From positions 1 to 5,616 of the forward strand of contig JACDBM010000004.1 of the NCBI GenBank assembly GCA_013694945.1: DNA of 5,616 bases, in the 5' to 3' direction. The notes under the pieces are model-generated. The model saw only the letters and a list, made by a program, of their open reading frames with translations. It had not been told where the DNA came from and did not search any database. The stretch comes from Chthoniobacterales bacterium (GTDB lineage: Bacteria; Verrucomicrobiota; Verrucomicrobiia; Chthoniobacterales; UBA10450). How positions within the stretch are numbered: position 1 is the stretch's first letter; every line of letters starts with the position of its first letter. Positions 1 to 5,616 of this stretch are shown piece after piece. Both the position numbers and the translations under genes were made by a program.

Positions 1-1284
1 TTCGAGCGAGTCGATGCGGAGGCGAAACAACTCGAGCAGATGCTTGATTTCGCGCCGGGAAGCGTTCTGGCGATCCAGATCGGTAATCACCCCGCCTGGC
101 CAGCCGCGCTGCTGGCCTGCCTCCATCGCGGTTTGGTCGTCCTCCCGCTCGAGAGCACCATCGGCATTCCGGAACGCGAAGCCGCTCTCGCCGTCGGCCA
201 TGCGGCAGGAATTCTCGCCGATCGTGGCCCCGAGCTGGCACTGGGGAAGCTCGCCTCAGCGCGAATGGATTGGGGGCCTCACCGCCCTTCGCTCTTGAAG
301 TTAACGTCTGGAACAACGGCCGCACCCCGTGCGATTCGTTTCCGCAGCGAGCAGCTTCTGGCTGATTGCACCCAAATTTGCGAGACCATGAACATCACCG
401 ACCGGGACCTGAATTTCGGGGTCATTCCGGTCTCACATTCCTATGGCTTCAGCAATCTCCTGACACCGCTGATTGCGCGTGGCGTGCCTTTGGTCTTGAG
501 CCGTGATCGAATGCCACGCGCGGTGCTGAACGATCTCGCGCGGACAAAGGCGACAGTCTTCGCCGGAATGCCAGTCTTCTATCAGGCATTCTGCGGGATG
601 GAAGGGGTGCCCGCCTTGTCGCACCTGCGGCTCTGCATTTCGGCCGGCGCGCCGTTGCCCCTGCATGTCGCGCACGGGTTCCACGATCGATTCCAGCAAT
701 TGATCCACTCCTTCTACGGATCCTCGGAGTGCGGCGGGATCTGTTACGACCGCGGCGCAGCGCTGGACGAGGAGGGCTTTGTCGGGCAGCCAATGGACGG
801 CGTCGAATTGGAGGCGCTTGAACCTGCGGCCAGAGCGAGCCGGGTCCGTGTGCGTTCCGCGGCCGCGGGCGACGGCTACTTTCCGGAGGCGGACGAAGCA
901 AGACTGTCCGCTGGCTGCTTCATTCCCGATGACCTTCTCACTGCCGCGGGCAGTGGATTCCGAATTGTTGGTCGCGTCTCAGATCTCATCAACGTCGCCG
1001 GGAAAAAGGTGAATCCCGCCGAAGTGGAAGCTGCGTTGCTGGCCTTTAACGGCGTGCACGAAGCGATCGTGTTTGGCCGCAATTCCGCACTTCGAAATGA
1101 AGAAGTCGCTGCCTGCATCGTCGCGGCGGCAAGTGTCAAAGAGGCTGACGTGCTCGAATTCCTTCGCGGCCGCCTGAGTGGCTGGCAGATACCGAAACAG
1201 ATCTACTTTGTCGATGAATTTCCGATTACTGAACGCGGCAAGATTAGCCGCCGCGCGCTCGCAAACCGATTCGCGAACCGTTAA
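1..1284 (+). CDS. Class I adenylate-forming enzyme (acyl/aryl-CoA synthetase or AMP-ligase family), 5'-partial
   Basis: This gene activates a carboxylic acid as an acyl-AMP, and probably then transfers it to CoA or a carrier protein; the substrate cannot be read from the sequence. The frame is open from base 1, and the codons before the first ATG (base 40) look like the normal N-terminal helix of the family, so the true start lies upstream; 427 residues are visible. Numbering from base 1, the ATP-binding P-loop is LTSGTTAAPR at 101-110 (with R where K is usual), motif A5 YGSSE is at 239-243, the A7 region has DD at 310-311 where TGD is common, and the hinge/A8 region GRVSDLINVAGKKV starts at about 324. 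The A10 motif ITERGKISR carries the catalytic lysine K414. All core motifs are present and in order, so the enzyme is probably active. It is compact for the family, with a short N-terminal subdomain, as in ligases of secondary-metabolite or lipid clusters. It ends 51 nt before the lipoprotein gene, and its partners are probably to the left of the window. Confidence 0.9.
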   Translation, partial: FERVDAEAKQLEQMLDFAPGSVLAIQIGNHPAWPAALLACLHRGLVVLPLESTIGIPEREAALAVGHAAGILADRGPELALGKLASARMDWGPHRPSLLKLTSGTTAAPRAIRFRSEQLLADCTQICETMNITDRDLNFGVIPVSHSYGFSNLLTPLIARGVPLVLSRDRMPRAVLNDLARTKATVFAGMPVFYQAFCGMEGVPALSHLRLCISAGAPLPLHVAHGFHDRFQQLIHSFYGSSECGGICYDRGAALDEEGFVGQPMDGVELEALEPAARASRVRVRSAAAGDGYFPEADEARLSAGCFIPDDLLTAAGSGFRIVGRVSDLINVAGKKVNPAEVEAALLAFNGVHEAIVFGRNSALRNEEVAACIVAAASVKEADVLEFLRGRLSGWQIPKQIYFVDEFPITERGKISRRALANRFANR

Positions 1285-1335
1285 ACAAACAAAAAAACAG
1301 GCACTCACCCCAGGGGCTTCTCCCGAATCGAAGAT

Positions 1336-1458
1336 ATGCGAACACTCATTTTCTCCAGCGTAGCTGCCGTTCTAATCCTTGCCGTTTTCAGCAGCTGCAC
1401 GACCACCGTCCGCGCTCCCAGTGGCCGCTCGGCTTCTGTGAGCACGGTCACTCGGTAA
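1336..1458 (+). CDS. 40-residue predicted lipoprotein
   Basis: This is a small gene with ATG start and TAA stop. The product begins MRTLIFSSVAAVLILAV, a short n-region with one arginine followed by a hydrophobic segment (residues 4-18), and then reaches a lipobox-like FSSC with the candidate lipidated cysteine at C21. Phenylalanine at -3 is less usual than Leu, but S-S at -2/-1 fits signal peptidase II. The residue after Cys is Thr, not Asp, which in Gram-negative bacteria would favour outer-membrane sorting. The mature part is only 20 residues, Thr/Ser/Arg-rich (C-TTT-VRAPSGRSAS...), with no recognisable domain. No strong Shine-Dalgarno sequence precedes it, only a GAAG-like stretch. Tiny lipoproteins beginning SCTTT are, from general knowledge, common in Verrucomicrobiota, but no function is assigned. 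The match to a signal-peptide layout in so short an ORF is the main support; a chance ORF remains possible. Confidence 0.65.
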   Translation: MRTLIFSSVAAVLILAVFSSCTTTVRAPSGRSASVSTVTR

Positions 1459-1500
1459 TTTACTCGCCGCCGAGAGCGCACGCAGCCTGCAGCTTGTTTG

Positions 1501-1536
1501 CGGCGCGTCAGACCTGGGAGTAGGCTCGACGCGCCG
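1501..1536. repeat. Perfect 9-bp GC-rich inverted repeat (hairpin)
   Basis: The arms CGGCGCGTC (1501-1509) and GACGCGCCG (1528-1536) are exact reverse complements separated by 18 nt. Within the loop CCT and AGG can add three more pairs around a six-base loop. It lies 42 nt after the lipoprotein stop and 75 nt before the DUF4388-like gene. No T-run follows, so it is not a classic Rho-independent terminator. It could be a processing or attenuation hairpin, or an RNA-stabilising 3' structure of the lipoprotein transcript. Confidence 0.6.
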
Positions 1537-1562
1537 AGAAGATGGCTTTCCTTTCGTGAGGA

Positions 1563-1575
1563 GCGGCCGGTCCGC
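1563..1575 (+). other. Small GC hairpin in the leader of the DUF4388-like gene
   Basis: GCGG (1563-1566) and CCGC (1572-1575) pair around a five-base loop. An alternative outer pairing GAGC (1561-1564) with GCTC (1577-1580) is also possible. With only four G-C pairs in GC-rich DNA this could be chance. It is noted because it lies just downstream of the larger hairpin, in the 153-nt non-coding stretch before the next gene, where no clear -10/-35 promoter could be recognised. Confidence 0.25.
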
Positions 1576-1611
1576 AGCTCGCCAGAAGCAGTCTTTCGGA
1601 CGACTTGAACC

Positions 1612-2706
1612 GTGAACCAGTCTACGTCGCCGCGCGCATTTCCTTCCGAGCAGCACGCAACACTGCAAGATCCAGCTTCCTTGCTGACGCAGTCCGATAG
1701 GGCGCCTGCGGAACCCCAAACCGGATCGAGCCAGAACTCCGCGGCAGGGGAAGAGACTTCTCTGGCTCCGGACGGTTCGTTTCCCGACGATGGGCGGAAA
1801 ACAATCTCGGATTCGCCACTCACCGGGAATGTCTCGTTAGGCAGCTCGGCCGCAGGTCTCCACTCCGAGCCCCAACTACTCGGGACAGCCAGTGAGTCAC
1901 GGAGCGCGCAAATATTTCCGCCAGGCGGCGGCGCCTACTTCTGCGGCGACACCAGATTTTTCTCTTTGGCTCGAGCCTTGCGCACCATCGCAAGCGAAAG
2001 GCTTACTGGCACGCTGCGTTCTTTTTGGAACAATGAACCCGTCGAACTGCTCGCACGTGATGGTCGGATGATTCTCGCCACCACTCGCGATCCAGAGCTG
2101 TACTGCCCCGAGACGCCGAGTACTCTGGTAAACATCGAAGACGAGAAGGTGGAGCAAGCCCGCCAGGAACAGCGGGAAAGCGGACGGCCTTTATTCGTCA
2201 CCCTGACGGAGGAGCATTTGATCGACCTCGAGCCCGCCATGCAGCTCGTGCAGCACTACGGGCAAAGACTTTTCGCGCAGCTTTGGTGCGCGCCCCGGGT
2301 GCGTTTCACCTTCGAGCAAAGTTCCGAGCTGCCGAGTTATGTGGATCGAATTCCCACTGACGACGACGTAGATCATTGGGCGCTCGGCACGCTCCGCTTT
2401 ATCCAGCATCAAGACCTTGGGACCCAGGCGGAATACGATCCCGCGTCTATTCCTGCTTACACGCGCGACGGATTCGACCGAGTGCGGCGCATGCGCCTCA
2501 CGGCCGCAGAAGCGCAGTTCGCCTCCCACTTTAACGGCGTGCGCTCCATCGCCCAAATTGCAAAGAATCTACGGCTCGATTTGAAATTCGCCCGTCTGAC
2601 CCTTTTCCGGTTCCTTGCCTTGGAGATTGTGGAATGCTGGCCGCCCGGCACGGTCGGTGCGAAGCCGAAAAGACGCGGCTTCTTCGGACGAATTTTTCGC
2701 GCTTAG
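1612..2706 (+). CDS. DUF4388/PatA-N-like domain protein, function unknown
   Basis: This 364-residue protein starts with GTG; an in-frame TGA six bases upstream (1606-1608) sets the 5' limit, and no ATG occurs before residue 153. No good ribosome site is visible, so the exact start is uncertain. Residues 1-110 are Ser/Pro/Gly/Ala-rich and look disordered, with no signal peptide or membrane segment, so the protein is likely cytoplasmic. From about residue 116, FSLARALRTIASERLTGTLR followed by a strand pattern and DGRMILATT (near 150-156) resembles the DUF4388 (PatA N-terminal) fold: a helix that reads 'L..L....+TG.L' and then a 'G.+..A' strand. A helical middle part (LIDLEPAMQLVQHYGQRLF) continues the domain. 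Residues 294-342 (RLTAAEAQFASHFNGVRSIAQIAK...) look like the small C-terminal helical or winged-helix region often following DUF4388 segments. The tail is basic and amphipathic (PKRRGFFGRIFRA). DUF4388 proteins are usually linked to signalling or regulation in bacteria, but no specific role is known here. It ends 23 nt before ppk1, which suggests co-transcription. Confidence 0.75.
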   Translation: MNQSTSPRAFPSEQHATLQDPASLLTQSDRAPAEPQTGSSQNSAAGEETSLAPDGSFPDDGRKTISDSPLTGNVSLGSSAAGLHSEPQLLGTASESRSAQIFPPGGGAYFCGDTRFFSLARALRTIASERLTGTLRSFWNNEPVELLARDGRMILATTRDPELYCPETPSTLVNIEDEKVEQARQEQRESGRPLFVTLTEEHLIDLEPAMQLVQHYGQRLFAQLWCAPRVRFTFEQSSELPSYVDRIPTDDDVDHWALGTLRFIQHQDLGTQAEYDPASIPAYTRDGFDRVRRMRLTAAEAQFASHFNGVRSIAQIAKNLRLDLKFARLTLFRFLALEIVECWPPGTVGAKPKRRGFFGRIFRA

Positions 2707-2729
2707 CTCGTCGCCGAGTAGGCTTGAGG

Positions 2730-4958
2730 ATGCCTTCGAAATCGCAACCTTCCCCGCCCGCCGAGGAACCCACAAATATCGTGGCGTTGCCTCCTGCCGC
2801 TGAAGTCCGGGAACAAAACGAATTTTCCCAACCGCAGAGTTTCCTCAACCGGGAGTTGAGCTGGCTCGAGTTTAACCGCCGCGTCTTCGAAGAGGCTCAG
2901 GATCCAAGTCAGCCGCTTTTAGAGAGGGTGAAATTCCTTACCATCGTCAGTTCGAATCTCGATGAGTTCTTTGAAATCCGAGTCGCCGGAATCAAGCAAC
3001 AGATCGCCAGCCGCACGAGTGACGTGGGTCCTGACGGCCTGGCCGCCAGCGACACGTTCAACGCCATCCAGCGCACCGTTCATGAAATGGTCGCCGCTCA
3101 ATATGCCTTATGGCGCGATGAGCTGACCCCGGCTCTGGCCAAGCACGGGATTCGTGTGCATGACGTGGCCCAGCTCAACGCCAAACGTGCCGCCTGGGCG
3201 CGCCGCTATTTCCAGGAAGAGGTTTTCCCGATGCTCACCCCATTGGCGGTGGACGCGAGCCATCCCTTCCCGCAGCTGCTGAACAAGAGCCACAATCTGC
3301 TCGTGCGCGCTCGAGCCGAGAAAGAGGGCGAACCACTGCATGCCATTGTCCAAGTCCCCCGCGTGCTTCCTCGCTTAATTTCGATGCCGCGCGGCAAGGC
3401 CGAGGATGAGACGTGGGACTACATCTATCTCGCGGCGCTAATCAAAAATTTCATCGCCGATCTTTTCCCCGGCTTGATTCTCGACGGCGTACACGCTTTT
3501 CGCGTGACGCGAAACAGCGATCTCTACATCGATGACGAGGAAGCCGATAACCTTTTGCGGAGCATCGAGCAGCAACTGCGCAGGTCGAGCCGCGGAGATG
3601 CCGTCCGGCTGGAAGTAGAGGCCGATTGCCCCAGCTATTTTCGCGAGCTGCTGCTGGAGTTTTTTCATCTCACCGAACCCGACCTCTACCCGGTCGACGG
3701 TCCGCTCACGATGACCCACTTCACTCCGCTCGTGGTGAACGACGCCTTCGCGAACCTGAAAGATCGAGTTTTCCAGCCTACGAGCGATCCGGCTTTGCCT
3801 CCCCATGCCGACATTTTCGAGGCCATGCGCAAACAGGACGTTCTCCTGCACCATCCGTACGAGAGCTTCGATCCCATCGTGGAGTTGATCGAGAAGGCCG
3901 CCCAGGACCCGCAGGTCTTTGCCATCAAAATCACGCTTTACCGCACGAGTGGCGATTCGCCGATTGTCGAAGCGTTGATCGACGCGGCGAACCGGGGCAA
4001 GCAAGTGACTGCCCTGGTAGAATTGCGCGCCCGGTTTGATGAGGCTGCCAATATCCAGTGGGCGCGCCGTTTGGAGGAAGCAGGCGCCCACGTCGTTTAC
4101 GGGGTGGTCGGCCTGAAAACGCATTGCAAAATGCTGCTCATTGTCCGGCGAGATAGCGACCGGCTCCGACATTACGTGCACCTCGGCACGGGTAATTACC
4201 ATCCACGCACCGCCCGCATCTACACGGACTTCAGCCTGTTCACGACGAACCCGAAGATCACGGAGGAAGTGGCGATCGTCTTCAATACCTTGACCGGTCT
4301 CGCGAGTTATCCCGGACTGGAGAAGTTGATGGTCGCACCGTTCGATCTAAAGAAGCGACTGATCGGTCTGATTGAGCGCGAGCGCGACCACGCTCAGGCT
4401 GGCAACCCAGGGCGTATCATCGCGAAACTCAATTCGCTCGTCGATCAGGAGATCATCGAAAAACTCTACGAAGCGTCCTGCTCGGGAGTGAAAATCGACC
4501 TGATCGTCCGCGGGATTTGCTGCCTCCGCCCGAAGGTTGCGGGCCTGAGCGAAAACATCCGCGTGGTCAGCATCGTGGGCCGTTTCCTGGAGCACAGCCG
4601 TGTCTATTTCTTCGCGAACGACGGGCAGCCGGATCTTTACCTCGCGAGCGCGGACTGGATGCCGCGGAACTTCTTGCGTCGCGTCGAGTTAGCCTTCCCG
4701 ATCGAGGATTCCGCCCTCTGCGATGAGATTATCAACGACATTTTGCCGCGCTTTCTGAACGACCACGTGAAAGCGCGTGAGCTGCAATCCGATGGTTCTT
4801 ATGTGCGGCTGCGTGGTGAAGAAGGGCAACCAGCTTCTCAGGCGCAGTTGCACTTTCGGGAGCGTTCACGGAAGCAGGCGCGCAAGCTCGCTGAGTCTCA
4901 AAAATCATCGGCCGGAAAGCTGGCCCCCCTGACTACTGCGCCGAGAGGGCGCTCGTGA
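2730..4958 (+). CDS. ppk1: Polyphosphate kinase 1
   Basis: PPK1 reversibly transfers the terminal phosphate of ATP to inorganic polyphosphate through a phosphohistidine. The product is 742 residues, slightly longer than the E. coli enzyme (688) because of a roughly 35-residue Pro/Ala-rich N-terminal extension and a basic Arg/Lys-rich tail after about residue 700. The N domain starts at FLNRELSWLEFNRR (from 38), with the ATP-contacting Asn in SNLDEFF at N76. The head domain follows, then C1 and C2 phospholipase-D-like domains. The autophosphorylated histidine is H465 in LKTHCK, the second C1 histidine is H484 in HLGTGN, and H622 in FLEHSR matches E. coli H592. R405 (LYRTS) and R435 (RARFDE) match the Mg-binding arginines R375 and R405. 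The 157-residue spacing between the two key histidines equals that of E. coli. The ATG at 2730 was chosen because it avoids overlap with the preceding gene and an in-frame ATG at 2634 would add 32 Arg-rich residues of upstream coding shadow. An AGG lies 8 nt upstream and GAGG touches the ATG. The gene overlaps the next by four bases. Confidence 0.97.
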   Translation: MPSKSQPSPPAEEPTNIVALPPAAEVREQNEFSQPQSFLNRELSWLEFNRRVFEEAQDPSQPLLERVKFLTIVSSNLDEFFEIRVAGIKQQIASRTSDVGPDGLAASDTFNAIQRTVHEMVAAQYALWRDELTPALAKHGIRVHDVAQLNAKRAAWARRYFQEEVFPMLTPLAVDASHPFPQLLNKSHNLLVRARAEKEGEPLHAIVQVPRVLPRLISMPRGKAEDETWDYIYLAALIKNFIADLFPGLILDGVHAFRVTRNSDLYIDDEEADNLLRSIEQQLRRSSRGDAVRLEVEADCPSYFRELLLEFFHLTEPDLYPVDGPLTMTHFTPLVVNDAFANLKDRVFQPTSDPALPPHADIFEAMRKQDVLLHHPYESFDPIVELIEKAAQDPQVFAIKITLYRTSGDSPIVEALIDAANRGKQVTALVELRARFDEAANIQWARRLEEAGAHVVYGVVGLKTHCKMLLIVRRDSDRLRHYVHLGTGNYHPRTARIYTDFSLFTTNPKITEEVAIVFNTLTGLASYPGLEKLMVAPFDLKKRLIGLIERERDHAQAGNPGRIIAKLNSLVDQEIIEKLYEASCSGVKIDLIVRGICCLRPKVAGLSENIRVVSIVGRFLEHSRVYFFANDGQPDLYLASADWMPRNFLRRVELAFPIEDSALCDEIINDILPRFLNDHVKARELQSDGSYVRLRGEEGQPASQAQLHFRERSRKQARKLAESQKSSAGKLAPLTTAPRGRS
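4943..4949 (+). promoter_or_regulatory. Ribosome binding site of the ROK kinase gene, inside ppk1
   Basis: GAGAGGG lies 5 nt upstream of the GTG at 4955 and within the last codons of ppk1. It resembles the AGGAGG consensus and is the best Shine-Dalgarno-like site in the window. It supports the GTG start and, with the GTGA overlap, suggests translational coupling. Confidence 0.6.
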
Positions 4959-5616
4959 AGAAAATTCTCGTCGTCGATATCGGCGGCACGAACGTGAAGC
5001 TCATGCTCTCGCCGGCGGAGAAACGGAAGTTTGCCTCCGGCAGCAAGCTGAGCCCAAAGCGTCTGACCGCCCAGATCAAGGAAACAGCCGCCGATTGGAG
5101 CTACGATGCCGTCTCGCTCGGTTTTCCCGCACCGGTGGCAAAGGGTCGGATTATTAAAGAACCGAAGCACCTCGTGGAAGGCTGGGTCGGGTGGGATTTC
5201 AAGCAGTCGTTAGGCAAACCGATCCGCGTGATCAACGATGCGGCCATGCAAGCGCTTGGGAGTTATCGCGGAGGGCGCATGCTGTTTCTCGGCCTCGGCA
5301 CGGGACTTGGCTCGACCCTCCTTTGGAATCGCAATGTCCTTCCCCTGGAGCTCGGTGATCTTCCGTATCCTGCCGTGGAGCGGATCGAAGACGTTCTCGG
5401 TAAAGCGGGGCTGGCGCAGCTCGGCCGGAAAGCGTGGCAGCGGGAAGTGATTGCCGCTGTTTTGCAGTTAAAGCACGCCTTCATTGCCGATTACGTCGTG
5501 CTCGGCGGGGGCAACGCCAAGCAACTCGAGAAGCTGCCGGAAGGCGTCGAGCTCGGTCATAATCGGAACGCCTATCTCGGGGGCTGTCGCTTGTGGGAAA
5601 CCGACGCGCGGACGCG
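4955..5616 (+). CDS. ROK-family sugar kinase, polyphosphate glucokinase-like, 3'-partial
   Basis: This likely cytoplasmic kinase phosphorylates glucose or a similar sugar, with polyphosphate and/or ATP as donor. It starts with GTG overlapping the ppk1 TGA (GTGA); the next in-frame ATG (5003) would delete the phosphate-binding motif, so GTG is required. The first 220 codons are visible and the frame runs off the right edge. The phosphate-1 motif DIGGTN is at 8-13, the catalytic base is D95 in the IRVINDAAM stretch, the phosphate-2 motif LGLGTGLGS is at 112-120, and an adenosine-type LGGGN loop is at 183-187. The end (NRNAYLGG) matches the C-terminal ROK motif, so only a few residues are probably missing. 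The ROK zinc motif (CxCGxxGC) is absent, as in polyphosphate glucokinases of the PPGK type. The usual E-L-G-H is E-L-G-D here (132-135). The neighbour is PPK1, which makes the proposed donor. Substrate and donor are inferred from family likeness and context, not shown by the sequence, so no symbol is given. Confidence 0.88.
   Translation, partial: MKKILVVDIGGTNVKLMLSPAEKRKFASGSKLSPKRLTAQIKETAADWSYDAVSLGFPAPVAKGRIIKEPKHLVEGWVGWDFKQSLGKPIRVINDAAMQALGSYRGGRMLFLGLGTGLGSTLLWNRNVLPLELGDLPYPAVERIEDVLGKAGLAQLGRKAWQREVIAAVLQLKHAFIADYVVLGGGNAKQLEKLPEGVELGHNRNAYLGGCRLWETDART

Noticed and set aside
449..901. 150-codon Arg-rich open frame on the - strand
   Set aside because: It is extremely rich in Arg, Pro and Ala, the usual sign of a shadow frame, and it lies opposite the core motifs of the adenylating enzyme.
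1313..1323. Possible terminator GGGcttctCCC-like hairpin after the adenylating enzyme gene
   Set aside because: The stem is only three pairs and no T-run follows; the A-rich stretch lies before it, not after.
1305..1823. 172-codon open frame on the - strand across the lipoprotein gene and the hairpin region
   Set aside because: It overlaps the lipoprotein and the DUF4388-like gene start on the other strand, and its translation has no recognisable domain, signal or family pattern.
2634..2729. Earlier in-frame start for ppk1 (ATG at 2634)
   Set aside because: It would overlap the end of the DUF4388-like gene by 73 bases and add 32 Arg-rich residues not seen in PPK1 proteins; the ATG at 2730 fits better.
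3438..4202. 254-codon open frame on the - strand inside ppk1
   Set aside because: It lies fully antisense to the conserved catalytic C1 region of PPK1. The product has no recognisable motif, and long antisense open frames are expected in GC-rich coding DNA.

Overview
The window carries five genes on the + strand and no convincing gene on the - strand. GC content is high throughout. The organism is probably a soil- or sediment-type member of the Verrucomicrobiota or a related PVC/Acidobacteriota-like lineage. This is inferred from the mini-lipoprotein with an SSCTTT start, a DUF4388-like protein, and a long PPK1 paired with a compact ROK kinase. No marker gene fixes the phylum, so the taxonomy is tentative.

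Layout. Bases 1-1284 hold the 3' part of a class I adenylate-forming enzyme (acyl/aryl-CoA synthetase or AMP-ligase type). Its reading frame is open to the left edge, so the start lies outside the window. Bases 1336-1458 hold a 40-residue predicted lipoprotein. Bases 1459-1611 are non-coding and contain a perfect 9-bp GC-rich inverted repeat (1501-1536) and a smaller hairpin. Bases 1612-2706 encode a 364-aa protein with a disordered N-terminus, a DUF4388/PatA-N-like domain and a C-terminal helical, winged-helix-like region. Bases 2730-4958 encode polyphosphate kinase 1 (PPK1) with all catalytic residues intact. Bases 4955-5616 encode a ROK-family sugar kinase resembling polyphosphate glucokinase. 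It overlaps ppk1 by four bases (GTGA) and runs off the right edge.

How the genes may work together. The last three genes look like one transcription unit: a 23-nt gap, then a 4-nt overlap. PPK1 makes polyphosphate from ATP. The ROK protein may spend polyphosphate (or ATP) to phosphorylate glucose. The DUF4388-like protein, of unknown function, sits directly in front and could be a regulatory or scaffold partner. The adenylating enzyme probably belongs to a separate metabolic cluster that ends in this window. I see no CRISPR array, insertion sequence, tRNA or rRNA. The most notable items are the DUF4388-PPK1-ROK arrangement, the ELGH-to-ELGD change in the ROK protein, and the unlisted mini-lipoprotein.
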